DNA of 29,186 nt from Hymenopellis radicata (GCA_015501595.1 JADNRX010000618.1:1-29186); one strand, 5' to 3'; numbered from the stretch's first letter, positions 1 through 11,773 are shown. The notes: a model not told the origin generated them from the letters alone. A program made the numbers and translations.

Positions 1-937
1 TGTATATAAACAACTCAATAAACTGGTTTCACTTCAAAAGTGTTACCGAGTCCGGCTCCGAGGTAAACAAAAATTCTTACCTGTTCGAGTGCCGATTACT
101 GTAAAAGCAGTTCAGCAAGATGTTAACACTTACCATCGTCCAAACACTGAGCTCGCGAAACGCGTCGCTAACTCGCCGCGTCAAGTCGAAATTTGATGTT
201 GAAGCCCCGCCGATCTAGACATCGAGTATCAGAATCAACAAGACATACTGTATCAAAGACGCTTACCGTGGGTCATCAAGCTACGTCGCCAGTTCTATCA
301 GAACAGAATGTTACTTTATAAGGAGACGAGGAGCCAACTCAAACGCTTACCGACTCCTTCAAGTCGCCCTCCGATGAAATGAGCAACTTGTCCTGTAAAT
401 AGCGTCAGTTCCACGCTGAGAAAACAAACCGTAACCGCTATGGCTTACCGAGAGAGAGCGCGCAGCGCGCAACCAGACTGAAAGGAACTGTTAGTTAGAC
501 ATACAAAATGAGATGGAATGCTTACCGAGCGGATTGTGTCCTTGCACATCCACAGAGCAGACGGAAACGAAATGAACTCAACGTAAGAACTAGACAAGAA
601 GCAAAATAAGTACTTGACCAACACCTGCTCAAGCTATCAACTTACCGCCTTCTTTCGTTCGAGTCTGAAAACAGGATGGTAAGCACCAGACTTGCTTGAG
701 GTGACGGTGTCAAAGAACTTACCGAAGGCCCGACTTGAGGTTCGAGGGTCGATGACTACGAGCAGTTGGTGAGCATCGCGACGACGAAGACGACCATGGA
801 TGGACCTCAATGTTGGCGCTGTTCCTCATGTACCGGAGTAGCGTACTAGCGTGACAACGACGACCTTTGAAATGTTCATCAGTACACAAGATGATAGTGA
901 TGAACATTTCACAGAGATGATAGATGAAACAACTTAC

Positions 938-1179
938 CTGACAAAGGATAACTATCTACGGCACGAGGGCCTCGATGAAAGGTGGGCTGAAGGCGTCGAA
1001 GACCGAAGGTGTAGTTGACGGTGGAAGACTGAGAGTAGTTTGTGAGCATCTCGAACGTACGCTGAAGGCGGTGACGAACATACCTTCATGATATTGGCGG
1101 CATCGCGGCGATAGCGACCCCGTATTGAGAGACGGAGTGACCAAGGGTTGAAGGTCCGTCCATAGTCAAAGTCGAGGTC
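938..1179 (-). CDS. Two-exon fragment of an unrecognised gene in repeat A
   Basis: On the minus strand, an exon at 1084-1179 codes for exactly 32 residues, beginning DLDFDYGRTFNPWSLRL and ending RRDAANIMK. It follows a CAAG acceptor and ends at a GTATGT donor. A 55-bp intron (1029-1083) ends in CTCTCAG. The next exon (938-1028) reads SSTVNYTFGLRRL and runs to a GTAAGT donor. Both exons are open and join in phase 0. The arrangement is repeated with nearly identical sequence in copy B. I do not recognise the protein. Further exon-like blocks lie upstream near 1410-1600 and 1750-1920, and downstream near 760-890, but no full reading frame could be assembled. It may be a piece of a repeat-encoded gene. 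Confidence 0.4.
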
Positions 1180-1749
1180 CTTGGAAGAAAAAGTCAGCAT
1201 ATGGACAACAAGAGGACACAGTCAACGAACCTAACAATCCCGGATCAAGGCATATCCAAGGTTCAGGTCTAAGAACAAGTTGTAAGAACAATTAAGACGA
1301 TGGTGATACGAACATACCTTGAGTCAACGAAAGGCGAAAAGTCTTGAAGGAAAGTCGAAGAAGGTCTAAGGGAAGGTGAGTCATCGAATCAACCAACAAG
1401 AAAGTTCAACATACCGTGACCTAGGGCCGTCGTCGTTGCAGCACCGCGCCGAGCTGAGAGCCAAGTAGTCGAACATGTGCAGGTCGGCCAGTGTGACGAG
1501 ACAGTTCCACAGGAGGCGGAGAGAGCCATCAAACAGTCGAATCCCGACGTCCCGACATCTGTTCAACGCGCCAAGCGATGAGCGCAAGTTCAAACATAAC
1601 GGCATGAAGACACCTACCCGGCGGACACAATGATGAACTCGCGATCCCGACGAGGGCAAGACGACGTCAAAGAGACGACCGACAGCGTCTACATCGTGGT
1701 CGTAGTGGGTGGGAGAGACGAGCAATGGTGGGGGGAAAGGAAGAATGAA

Positions 1750-1919
1750 ATGGGGGGACACCCATTTCGTCCGGGGTTATATCCTAAGATATCTCGGGCG
1801 AGATCCAGATCTGAGGGAATCCATTTCGTTGAGAGTCGAGGCCCATTACGTCGCTGTCGCCAGGCCATCAGTTTGGCTTTGTCAACCGAATCCGCGGAAT
1901 GTTGGAATTCGCGCCACAC
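1750..1919 (-). CDS. Conserved exon-like open frame in repeat A
   Basis: The minus strand is open for about 57 residues. It begins MWREFQHSADSVDKAKL and continues through WIPSDLDLARDILGYNPGR. The same residues are present in copy B at about 14641-14810. Downstream the two copies fall out of frame with each other because of a one-base difference in a G/C run, so only this part looks preserved. The block contains the TCAGATCTGGATC and GTGTGGCG motifs that also recur on the plus strand in the right half of the repeat. No family is recognised. High overall DNA identity of the two copies could by itself explain the conservation. Confidence 0.3.
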
Positions 1920-4195
1920 GTAAGTTGGTGTTTTGAATGTCGTTCAATCGAAAGCGTAAAGAGCCGAATAATAGAGAGGCGAGTCGAGGAATGTTGAGAG
2001 AAGATCTGAGACAAGTATAAGCTCGTTGAGACGAGACGTTAATAACAACATGAACGCACCTCCCCAAATCCAAATCGAGATCTTGTCAACGCGAAAGGGT
2101 TTCCCAAGTCGAACGTTCGCAAATCCACATGCTCAACTCAGTCGTAACCCAGGCCATGGTAACGCCGCGACGTAAACAAAAGAAGCCATAACGAAAATAA
2201 CGAGGGTTCCATAGCACGAACTTGCTCTGGCGCTAAAATCACCAGACCGCGAGATCTGCGGCTCCATGCGGTCACGAATAGAATCTATTCAAATGCGTCA
2301 GTGCTGCCGATAAACAGACGGGGCACGTACCTGTTTCATTGAATGTAAATCAAACAGTGCCCTAGTTCCATACAGACTAGAATTCCGGAGCCAGCCCATT
2401 CTGCAAAGATAATTCCGGGGATAAACTGCGTCAGAAAAAGCAGACAGATGAGTGATCAACGCCGTGGAGGGGGTTCCCAAGAAAGATGACGTCCAGGAAA
2501 AATGAGATGAGGGATGGAGGCAAGTGTGCGAGGCCGCGTCAGCGCCCCAGTCCAAGTTCCCAGGCTGCCGGTCCCGACACGATAAGATTGCCTTCAAGAG
2601 GCACCCGTACTGCTCGTCATAGATAATAAAAGTCGAATTCCACGGCAACGGAACGCAAAGCTAAGAACGAAAGTGGAATACCACGCGTTTAACGTGTTGT
2701 CGCGCCCTTATGACCGTCGGGATATTTGATGAGAGTCTTGAGGAGTAAATTTCGGTACAACAGAGGCACGCGCAGGTTGAGAGAAAGTCTGAATACATTA
2801 GACGCGAGAATTTGGGCTCGATGTGGTGAGAGTATGAGCACAAGTCCCGTCGATCACTCGGGTTTGCCCGAATAGGAACTTGCGCTTATACCACCACCAT
2901 CACAGCATCGCTCTGACATCCTGCACCGACGACGACGTCTGGACCTTCTGCGCCGACCGCGGACTATATGGAGGGTGCCCTGGAATGATGTTGTCGTTGT
3001 GGAAACCCTCGGAAGCTGAAGGTAAGCTTTCATTGAATTGACACAGAGTGTTTTTCGGCTTATCGCGAATTAGGTTTCTAGTACTCATTATCGCGACGTT
3101 CGAAGAAAGTCAACTGTCACATAAGGGGAGAACTGCATGTCATGGTGAGTGCGGATCCGTATTGTGACTTTGAACTTTATTGACATTCAAACATCGTGTC
3201 CAGGAACATCGCACGGCTCTAACGCGGTCTTGTGGTGCTCTGGGAAGCTATCATCGTCTATTGAGACGTCTCTGCAGGTGCTGACCAGCTCCCTAGTCCG
3301 ACTTTGCGGTATTTCTTTTTCTGCTTCAGCCTAACGTTTGTTTTTCATAAAACTCTTAGATTTTTCGGCGCTGGCCTATACTACGACGCGTATGTCTACA
3401 GTAGTAAACAATATTCAACTTCTATTCTACCTGATTGCTGCGCGTACGGCGCCGAAAACGCGTCTTTGAATCCCTCAGTCAACTTTATTCCTGCCGACCT
3501 CAACCCCGACTTCATCGCCGGTTTCCAAACGCCTCTGGAGCAATCGAAAAGAAGACGAGACAAATGGTGATCCTAAACTGGCATCACTGATGAAACTTGC
3601 ACCAAAGGAGACAAGGTACGTACCCGAATTTGGCCGTGGCGCAGAAGAGTCATCATTATTCTCGTCTATAGAGCCGCCGCTGCCGCAGTCGGCGAAGGCA
3701 CTCCCTCGGACCGACGCTACCGCAACCAAGTCTCCACGAAGAATGTCAGATTTATTCACTGCGGCGATGAACTCGGAACATGCGCGCGCCGACTTGGACA
3801 CTTGCGTCGTCCTCGAGATCGAATACGGAGTCGCCATCATTCTATGAAGATTCGGACTTGTCAATGGAGTCCCTGGTCCTGGCGTTAGGCTCAAGCATAA
3901 CGATAAAAAACCAGTAAGTATGTACCTCTTCTTTCTTTCGCGGATTCCCGGCTCAGGGAACTCGACCAGATCTGGATCTGTATCGAGAAATGTTACTCAC
4001 ATCCTTCCCTGTTAATTGCCCCCATTTGGAATGCCACTCTTCCCCGAAGTCGACGAGGATGAGCTCGATGTCAACTCTGGAGTTGAGCCTACCAGCGTGC
4101 GGGTCAGACGATGCACGCCGATTTCGAGATACAATCGCAGATGACTCGCGTCATCCTTTGAGCATGGCCTGGCGGAAGTCCCGCATAATTTCCTA

Positions 4196-5950
4196 AACAG
4201 TTATGTTCAACTTTTGAACATGACGACAATTATAGGTAACGTACCTTAGTTCCTACTCTTGAAACCTTCCGCGTGATTGATTATACTTGTAGATCCGCTT
4301 CGTTCTAGAGTCTGAATGGGGGAAACTTGTTGGTTGGATTTAGAGTGTGGCGTCGTCGCGGTAACCGGTTCGACTTGTCGTCGGGCCTAAGATGGCGTCA
4401 GCAATGCTGTCATTTGATGACTGATTAGCCTACCCTCTAAGACGTCTATTCGCGCTGTCGGTCATCGTATAAATCGAGGGTGGACTGGGTGGTTTATGGG
4501 TGGTGGTCTGATGTTGATGTTGAACTTCGGGACACAGTGTTTGGCGCGAGAAGGAGGGAGAGCGGCATTGAAGAGAGGTCCTGGTAAGTTCTATCGCTCT
4601 GCGCTCGCGGCTTCTGGAGTTATTCTTGCTTATTTCCTAGTTGGTATGTTGAACTTTCGAAGGCGGTTGAAAAGGTGACGTACATGATGTCCTTAGCCGA
4701 GACCGCGGAATTCGTAGCTGACTTCCTCAGATCCAGATCGACATCAATGTCCAAATGGGGCGAACTCGCCAACGGGTGGTTCAAGTTTATCGTGTGGCGT
4801 CATTTCCTGGAAGTCATGCTTGTCTCTACGGACTGTTTAGCGCCGAATGGGGTCAATAATGAAGAGTTCTCCTTTTTTCTCGGTCGTTCGCTTTGTCTCT
4901 GCGCTTGCGGGGGAAACTATCTAGTCCAGTGAGTCCAAGAGCGGGATTTGCACGAGTGATGAAGTCGAAGCAATCGGGAGTCTGCGTGGTCGCATCGCAC
5001 TGTTGTCGCCTTGTTCGCTTGAAGTTCCTGCCTGGAATGTTCAACTTTCGTAAGTTGAAATCAAAAGGTGACGTACCTTCATTCATATTCATTCGGGAAT
5101 TGACAATTGGACTTGTCCAGATCTGGATCTCTGGGGTCGCGTTGCTTTGACGTGTTCTTCGCGGGTCACGACCCCGTTTCTTGAGCGGTCTGGAATGATT
5201 GAGATGATACGGATTCGAAACGGAGGAAGATGTACCTTTCGACAATGGATGTTCCTCGTGCTGAATCGAGCTCGGTTCTGGAAGTGTCGTGAGGTCTGGC
5301 CTCGAGAACAAAGGTAAATCTCACCGTTTTGAAGTCGGACCTGACCTGAAGAATTGTCAGATCCAAATCGGAAACAAAGGCTAAAGTCACCGACATTTTT
5401 GCCCCGCGGCGAGCGTTGTCATGTTGCCCGCACCTCAAGGTCCCGTTTACGCTTGTGTTCCGGAGGTAGCGAAGTCGTCGACCTCAAATCTAGGCCAATT
5501 GAGTTAGACGAAAGTGTAAGGAGCAAATAACCGTACCGAGGCTTTACAGGAAGTGATCTGACTCTCTCATCACGTCGATATCGGCGTACATGGTAAGTTG
5601 AGGGCAAAGTCGAAGTTGAGAGGGTGACGTTGAAGAAAACGGGGCTCAGGATCTGCCGAGGACGCCTGCCGTTGTTGTCTGGGGTCTGTCCTCTCTAGAA
5701 TTCCCTAACCGGGATGTTCAACTTTCGAAGATCAACTAAAAGGTAACGTACCAGTCATGGAAACCAACACCCCGGCGGAACTAACTGCATTAGATTCAGA
5801 TCTCCCTCAAATCCGCATGGGGCCTACGCGTCCTTGGACGTCACGACCGCGTCCCTCCCAAATTCTGGACTATACGACGTTGTCATTGAAGGTAAATCGC
5901 GCTGATCTGAAAGCTGACGTTAGATCCAGAGAATCATAGCGAAAAGCAAG
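4196..5950 (+). repeat. Degenerate tandem modular repeat in copy A
   Basis: The module begins with GTTSAACTTTYG (4205, 4648, 5039, 5716). About 26-40 bp later comes a donor-like GGTRACGTACC (4235, 4674, 5068, 5742). This is usually followed by a CAGATCTGGATC-like block and then GTTTGAGTGTGGCGTCATTTCC-like sequence. Spacing between units is irregular, about 390-680 bp. Reading frames are not conserved between units, so this is unlikely to be a coding repeat. The same module occurs three more times in copy B. Confidence 0.6.
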
Positions 5951-7166
5951 GGGATATTCTGCTCGTGACACCCACCATGCGAGTACAGAACCGCGGGGAT
6001 CAACGCGCTCGGCCGTTCTCATCGCCGTCTTCACTGTCATTTCTGGACAAATTGAGAGACCACGGAAGGCGAAATGAAGGTGCGACTCACTGCTTTTCCT
6101 GTCGAAATGACATTCCATCTGAACTGCAAATTTTCAGACTTCGGCGGTGTGAAGAGGTCAAAAAACATGAAACTTTTGCCCTGCGGCGAGCAGCCTCACG
6201 TGCCACTCACCCTAACCACGTCGTCTTCGCCGAATTCAAGTCTGGATGAGTCGGATGAAGTGTGTGTCGTTCTCCGCCTTGAGACTGACGCAACGGTTGT
6301 CAGAATTCGGTACTGAAATAGATCAAACAGAGACGAACTTTTGCCCTGCGCTACGACGCCCTCTTCAAAATCGGTTTCACTCATTGAAGACCTAAGTAAG
6401 AAGAATTAGTTTATCGAGCTGAGTGAGGCGGGATGGCCCATGCCTTTAAGCCGTGGAGGCAGCAGAAGTGCGCGAGCTCGTCGTCGACATGACGGAAGGT
6501 GGGAGGATATGCAAAGTCCATGGAGCCGTCCTTGGCGTAACTTCAAGCTTTGAATTGAGGTCTAGATGGTGCGTATTTCGTGAACATGTTTTGTGTCTTG
6601 GAGCCCGTTCTACTTATGTTTTCCCCCCATTCTTATATCCATTCGAATCGTATTCTCAGGGCGATTGCAAGGATCCACAAGGGCAAGTAGACCGAGAACA
6701 ACCTCAAGACATCTCAAGACCAATTCGGCTCTCATTTGAAATGTGTGTTCCTGGTAACATAATCGTGCCACACTTGTTCGGAGGCTCTGAACTTGTCTGT
6801 CGAATGCGAGGGACAGTATGTCGGGAACCAGAATGATATGTATACTGTTCGAACACTGCAGAAGGGGGCTTTCAAGTCGTGGTGAGGGGACAGCAATCCG
6901 CGAAGATCTGGAATGTCGAGGCGATGACACCCAAAGTCTAACAAGTGCCGGTGTCATCAGACCAGGTGCTCGAACTTTAAACGAATCAACAAACGAACCG
7001 ACGGCACAGCCACCACTGGGGAGTATAAAGAGAACACGGACAGTGAGAAATCCCCCCACTTCTGTTTCTCTCTCCCTCTCCCGTGCGCCTGTTGTTCTGG
7101 AGCGAGTACCATGGTGATGACGACTACCTATCGTGGACTGTGTGGACCCCTGGCGTCTGAGCGTGC
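5951..7166. other. Stretch without a recognisable gene
   Basis: Up to about 6400 this holds weak tail units of repeat A. From 6400 to 7166 I see no motif, no supported gene and no repeat shared with the rest of the window. Open frames on both strands, including one of 195 codons on the minus strand, look like chance frames in GC-rich DNA. They have low-complexity arginine/serine composition and no splice-site logic. Confidence 0.4.
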
Positions 7167-7937
7167 TTGACTGAATGTCGCGGCGTTCAGCTTCCACACA
7201 GTTGGTACTTGCTGTCGGAAGGCGGCATCCTTTTTTTTTTTGTTACCTACGTTGTGTATACCGGGTCACGGCCCTTTGGAGTACCACCTTGGATACCCCT
7301 ACTTATTCGCTCAATACATGTTACCTTCGGGAGGGGGAACTATTGTCAAAATTACAAAAACCCAAGTTGGACTTCTCGCGTTTTTTCGAAAAAGCTTAAC
7401 GACGTGCAAAGTGCAAAACTCAACGGCATCGCAAGCCGCGCAAACGAGACACGAACGGCACTCAAGCCGCACAAATGGGACATGAACGGCAGCCAGAAAA
7501 GGAAAGCTTTTTATTCAAACTACTCACCGACCACTCGGGTCGAGCACTACCTGGACATCATCGACGCTGCTGGGCTGGCCTTTGCCATCACCCATCTCAC
7601 CCAGGATTACAGTCTCCTCCACCACATGTCCATGTGGTGGGCCGCGACCTACTTCGCCACAGCTCGGCATATCTCTAATGATCCTGTTTGTATCCAGGGC
7701 CCCGGCTTCAAAAACCGGGGAAAGATCTATACTGTACTATTACAGGCAAGTCTTCATGGGGCGTTACCCGTTATGCATACTCTTCACAGATGTTACTCTT
7801 CATTCAGGGTCCAATTTCCTTATATGCTGCCGCCGCCGCTCCGAAAAATTTCCTTTTTAGGCCTTACCCGGGGCTCAATTTTGGCCGTTACGCATTATGG
7901 TAGCCTCAACTCTTCATTTCACAGGCCTCCGTTATGA
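7167..7937 (+). CDS. Unrecognised 256-codon open frame, doubtful
   Basis: The frame opens at MTECRGVQL and runs 256 codons. It contains an 11-base T run (7231-7241) read as phenylalanine, a lysine-rich middle and a tyrosine/leucine-rich end. I recognise no domain. The second half contains several pyrimidine-rich tracts ending in CAG (for example near 7698, 7747, 7807 and 7926). Part of it may therefore be introns of a gene that runs on into the coiled-coil ORF at 8033. It is listed because it is the longest plus-strand frame in the unique region, not because a function is visible. Confidence 0.2.
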   Translation: MTECRGVQLPHSWYLLSEGGILFFFVTYVVYTGSRPFGVPPWIPLLIRSIHVTFGRGNYCQNYKNPSWTSRVFSKKLNDVQSAKLNGIASRANETRTALKPHKWDMNGSQKRKAFYSNYSPTTRVEHYLDIIDAAGLAFAITHLTQDYSLLHHMSMWWAATYFATARHISNDPVCIQGPGFKNRGKIYTVLLQASLHGALPVMHTLHRCYSSFRVQFPYMLPPPLRKISFLGLTRGSILAVTHYGSLNSSFHRPPL

Positions 7938-8032
7938 GTTATGCGAAGACTACATTGAAATAGTACAGTACTTTCCGTCTCATCGAAGACGACTGCCGGC
8001 TTATCTAGCCCAATGGACAAACTATCGATTCA

Positions 8033-8838
8033 ATGACTACCAGAATCATGCAGGACTCGAAGATGGAACCCACTCTTGTCGAAAACCTCATTGCTTCGCT
8101 TGATTCTGACATCAAACAGGAGGATTTCAGGCAGTCCCCCATTTCTCGGGCCAAAAGGGCTGCTGACACTGCCTCTGCTGAGACACGGCTGATTCTGAAG
8201 GGTCTTGTCGAGAACTCGGTGAGGAAGCGAGATGCGGCTGAGCTGGCAAGACGAGAGAATGAGGAGCTTCGGACACGAGCTACGATGGCAGAAGAGGCGG
8301 CAGGAAAGGCAGCGAGAGAAAGCGTGGTTCTTGGCAAAGTATGCTATGACAAAGCTGAGGTGGCTAGACGAGAGAGTGAAGTGCTTGGGGCACGAGTTAC
8401 GATGGCAGAAAAGGCATGGCGAGAGGCGGAACAGGCATGGCGAGAAGCGGAAGAGGCATGGCGAAAAGCGAAAGAGGCAAGGCAAGAAGCATTTGAGGCA
8501 AGGCAAGAAGCAATTGAGGCAAGGCGAGAAGCAGTTGAGGCAGCAAGAAAGGCAACGAGAGAAAGCGCGGCCCTCAAGGTATGCTATGCCTCAAACTGCT
8601 TTTTAGTACTCATCAGCATTCAGCTTGCGACCATAGGCCTCTTTCTCTTTGTTACATGCCTCTTCTTTGTTTCTGTCTCGTCGATTTTCTACAGATGGTA
8701 AATGAGCCTCGTCTCCTCGCACGGTCATGGACTTACAATTCATTTGTTCCAGCCATCATACACGCTGACATTCAAGATGAGAGACGGTGTACGCAAAACC
8801 AAATCGTAGACATTAGAGACGATGAAATAAGTTTGTAG
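8033..8838 (+). CDS. Coiled-coil protein, probably two exons
   Basis: The start ATG at 8033 opens a frame that is strongly charged and Ala/Glu/Arg/Lys rich from about residue 35 to 180. Short heptad-like repeats such as WREAEQAWREAEEAW and EARQEAIEARREA predict a long coiled coil. Two readings are possible. Unspliced, the frame continues to 8701 (222 residues) and ends in a hydrophobic segment (CFLVLISIQLATIGLFLF) that could be a tail anchor. Spliced, a 116-bp intron at 8579-8694 has a GTATGC donor and a TTTTCTACAG acceptor. It joins Lys182 in phase 0 to a second exon (8695-8838), giving about 229 residues with a polar C-terminus. I slightly prefer the spliced form because the hydrophobic part is what a pyrimidine-rich intron would encode. 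The role is unknown. The repetitive DNA also opens other frames, which I treat as shadows. Confidence 0.55.
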
Positions 8839-9368
8839 TTGTTTGAGAAGATAAAGTCAGTTGGCCCTCCCATCTCCTTTCTTGCACTCGTAACGGCCGT
8901 CGCAAACAACGAAGAACACCGGAGAAAATCACCGTCCTCTTCAATCACTGCCTGTGATTGTACAAATTCCTGTATCGACAAAGATCATTGCAGTGTTACT
9001 GGGAAGACAATCACCAGACGAGTTGAGACAGTCGTCGAAATGCGTGTTCCAAGGGGAATGAAGTAAATTCAGAACCGAATCGTTCCCTTCCGATGTCTGG
9101 AAGCAATCAAAGGCCTTCCGGTTTGTCCTCTTCGCGTCGCGCTAGCACCACCCCGCATTTCTTGGCAGTAGCGGGCTCGTTGCAGATGACCTTACTTTCC
9201 CCAGCTACTACCGTTAATCATTTAGTATTCCTCGGTTGTCGAGTCTTTAGGTGATCTTACCAGGGTGGCACATTGGTCAATCCCGAGCCATGTTATTTAC
9301 TCCCGAAGAACCGTCGTCGTCGTCTTGCACAATCTACGCAGCGCATAAACCTCAATCCTACAAGCCAA
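8839..9368. other. Intergenic stretch, no gene seen
   Basis: This separates the convergent coiled-coil ORF (+) and PIG-A homologue (-), so it should hold both 3' ends. No repeat shared with the rest of the window and no supported gene was seen. A 75-codon open frame at 8839-9066 has no recognisable content. Confidence 0.4.
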
Positions 9369-10772
9369 TCAATCACCCACCTCACGAAACTTGTCCGCGT
9401 CCCAATGCCGCTCGACAAAGTCGATATTCTCCCTGGGGAGCCACCACTCGAGAAACAGGAAGAACACGCAGTCCACAACCAATATAATCGTATAGATGGG
9501 CCCAAAAAAAGGCCCGAGCGCCATCGTCCGGCGCATGCGCTCCCCCAGCTCGAGCTGCGGGGATCGCATCACATCATCATACACCACCTCCGTGCGCTCC
9601 GCGACCTCGGCCCAGTCGTACAGCGCCTTGACGCGCTCGTGCGCCCGCAGCGGGTCATGCGTCCCCCGCGAACGATCGAAATGGCTTCTGCGATGGCGCA
9701 GAATACGCCTGCCAACAAGTCTAAATAGCGCAGTCAGCAAAGAAAAGAGCACACACCATCGGTGTCGGGTTCGGCAAAGTTTATCATGTTGGTGGGCAGG
9801 ATCTCGGGGACACCGCCGACGCGCGTGGAGACGATGTATAGACCGGCGCACGCGGCTTCGAGGATGGCGATGCCGAAGGACTCGGTTAGGGACGTGTTCA
9901 TGAATATGTGGCCGCGCATCAAGACGGAGCGCACGTCGGTGTGCCGCACAGGCCCGAGGAGCTCGATGCGGTCCTGCAGTCGATGCTTCTCGCGCATCTG
10001 AAGTAGGTCGATGAGTTTGGGGCCATCGCCACCTGTGAATTCTCAAGTCTTCGTCGTCCAAGTTGAAAAGGATGCACTTGCCAACAATAAATCGGACGTT
10101 GGGGAATGCTTCGCAAATCAGCGGCGCGGTGGCCACGAGCAGGTCGATGCCTTTTCGATACGCCAGTCGCGATATGACAACGATGGTTACTGTAACCTTA
10201 CAATGAGTCAGTGTCAAGTATGAGCGTCGCGAACACCCACTGATATCCGTTGGCTTTGGCGGTCCCGGCTGGAAATTCGCAGACACAAGCGCATGCGGGA
10301 TGACATACACATTGTCCCTTACAACCATAGTCTTCCCGTCCTCCGATTCATCAAACAGCTCCCCGCGGAGGACCGTATTCTCGCGTCTACACAACCATCA
10401 GTCACCGCTCCTAAAAAACCAACATGCGTACGCACCCGGTATGCGACACACAAATCACCGCATCCACATTCCGCATCGTCCCCGCCATAAGCTTATTCTT
10501 CAAAATGCTCACCGCATCCGCGAACCCGAACAGACTATGGTCCGTGAACACCGTCCGCACACCCAACAAGTGCGCGTGCAGGAGCCCCTCGTGGCCCAGC
10601 GCGGACAGGCTCGCGTGCGCGTGTACCAGGCGGACGCGCTCCCGCAGCACAATCGTACGAAAGTACGGCAGGAACGTGAGAAAGTCGGGCAGCGTCGCGG
10701 AGGACGCGATCGGGACGAACGGCAGGTAGTACACTTTGAGCGACGGGAGGAGCCATACGCGGTCAGGTGGGT
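9369..10772 (-). pseudogene. PIG-A/GPI3-like GlcNAc-PI synthase subunit, N-terminally truncated and frameshifted
   Basis: This is a homologue of the catalytic subunit of GPI-GlcNAc transferase, which transfers GlcNAc to phosphatidylinositol in the first step of GPI-anchor synthesis on the ER membrane. By family comparison the exons are 10436-10772, 10241-10386, 10082-10189, 9757-10032 and 9369-9720, separated by introns of 49, 51, 49 and 36 bp. Recognisable landmarks are LKVYYLPF, HAHASLSALGHE, TVFTDHSLFGFAD, ICVSHTGRENTVLR, ISRLAYRKGIDLL, GGDGPKLIDLL and NTSLTESFGIAILEAA. The last contains the E-x7-E signature of this glycosyltransferase fold. VSTRVGGVPEILP and a C-terminal hydrophobic helix (IYTIILVVDCVFFLFL) follow. 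Two defects are visible. No exon for the expected N-terminal segment is found upstream, and the first exon lacks a few residues after PPDRV. In the last exon, DDLLAGVFCAIAEAISIVRG and THDPLRAHERVKALYDW lie in different frames, as if one G were missing from a G run (9663-9667). It could be a live gene with a sequencing error and a missed first exon, but a truncated copy fits better. Confidence 0.85.
10033..10081 (-). other. GC-AG intron in the PIG-A homologue
   Basis: The donor reads GTTG|GCAAGT and the acceptor CACAG|GTGGCG. Removing these 49 bp joins FIVG to GDGPKLIDLL, the expected family sequence, so this GC-type donor is supported by the protein. The other three introns placed in this gene start with GT. 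Confidence 0.65.
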
Positions 10773-11459
10773 CTGTGTGGATGGAAAGTTGAAACGACAA
10801 AGTCGGCGTTCAAGAGGGTCCGTCTTAGTCATCACGCCTCTCTCGACAGACACTCTCACTGCCGGCTCCTCCTCACTGCCGTCCTCATCTCTACGACGCA
10901 TCCCACTCTGAACGACCACACACTTGCGCTGGACGCGCGTATGCTCTTACTCGGGGCCAGGACACTCTGAGGGGTGGTGGGCGGTTGGAGTCTTGAGGAG
11001 GGTGCTGGCTTGGAGGCGGATTGTCGGGAAGAGAGGAGAGTGCTTCCGAGGAGGTCTCTGAGGATGCTCGCCTCTGAGCGGATGCGACGTTGAGGAGGGC
11101 GCTTCCTACCCGGTGCTCTCGTTGCGCGCGCTGATGACGCGATCTCTTACACCGACGGCGCCGACACCCACTGCGCTCTCCTTTGCCCTACGTCAACACC
11201 TTTGTACTTCTGCGACAACCTCGCTGTCCTCACGCGATCACCTGGCCACGACGATTCGCCGCTCTTGTCCTGCGCCCGCCTAAGCCCCAGCCCCATTCCC
11301 CTGCCACACTACGCCTCGTATTACGTCGCGCCGACGACATCTAACCCCAACACGATCTCACGCCGTACTACATCCTTTATATCTATTTACTTATCTACTT
11401 TACATCTCTTCAAAACCTGTTAGCACAGTAGACCACGTCGCAGACAGTATCTTACCTTT
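10773..11459. other. Stretch upstream of the PIG-A homologue without a recognised gene
   Basis: This is where the missing N-terminal exon(s) of the PIG-A homologue should lie on the minus strand. I looked for the expected family segment and did not find it. From about 11170 the plus strand becomes C- and T-rich, as many fungal promoters are. A 73-codon plus-strand frame at 11202-11423 has no recognisable content. Confidence 0.4.
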
Positions 11460-11773
11460 TTGTATATAACCACTCAATAAACTGGTTTCGCTTCAAAAGT
11501 GTTACCAAGTCCAGCTCCGAGGTAACAAAATTGTTATGTACCCGGTTTGACTAGAGGGAGGCACGAGTGGTAGGTACTTGCGGGTACTTGCAAGTATTGA
11601 CGTCACCCGGGTGGTGCCGCACCCGGCACCTGCCCACCCGGCACTTGCCAACACCCGGGTGGTGCACGGGTGGCAAGTACGGGCTCGGCAAGGCAAGTAT
11701 TTGGGGCAAGTACTTGCCTAATACTTGCCTCAATGGTCAATTATATTTTTGGTGATTTTTAAGAATTTATTGA

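Larger units (their letters stand above)
1..6400. repeat. Large unclassified repeat, copy A (right edge uncertain)
   Basis: This region matches 11460-23723 in order and orientation once the insertions in that second copy are removed. It starts at the first base of the window, so its true left end is not visible. The match is strong over roughly 100-1995 and again around 2480-2640. Beyond about 2700 only islands match, for example the region around 3590-3620 with 21920-21980. The left half holds many minus-strand GGTAAG-like donors, and the right half holds plus-strand donors and a modular tandem repeat. I recognise no transposase or reverse transcriptase, so I leave the class open. The right edge is set near 6400 because a short repeated motif (TTTTGCCCYGCGGCGAGC-like, near 5397, 6174 and 6342) stops there. 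Confidence 0.75.

Noticed and set aside
4365..4380. GGTTCGAC, considered as a tRNA B box
   Set aside because: The following bases do not fit the B-box consensus, and no matching A box or acceptor stem is present.
6610..7197. A 195-codon minus-strand open frame
   Set aside because: Composition is typical of a chance frame, it overlaps other frames on both strands, and no domain or conserved counterpart was seen.
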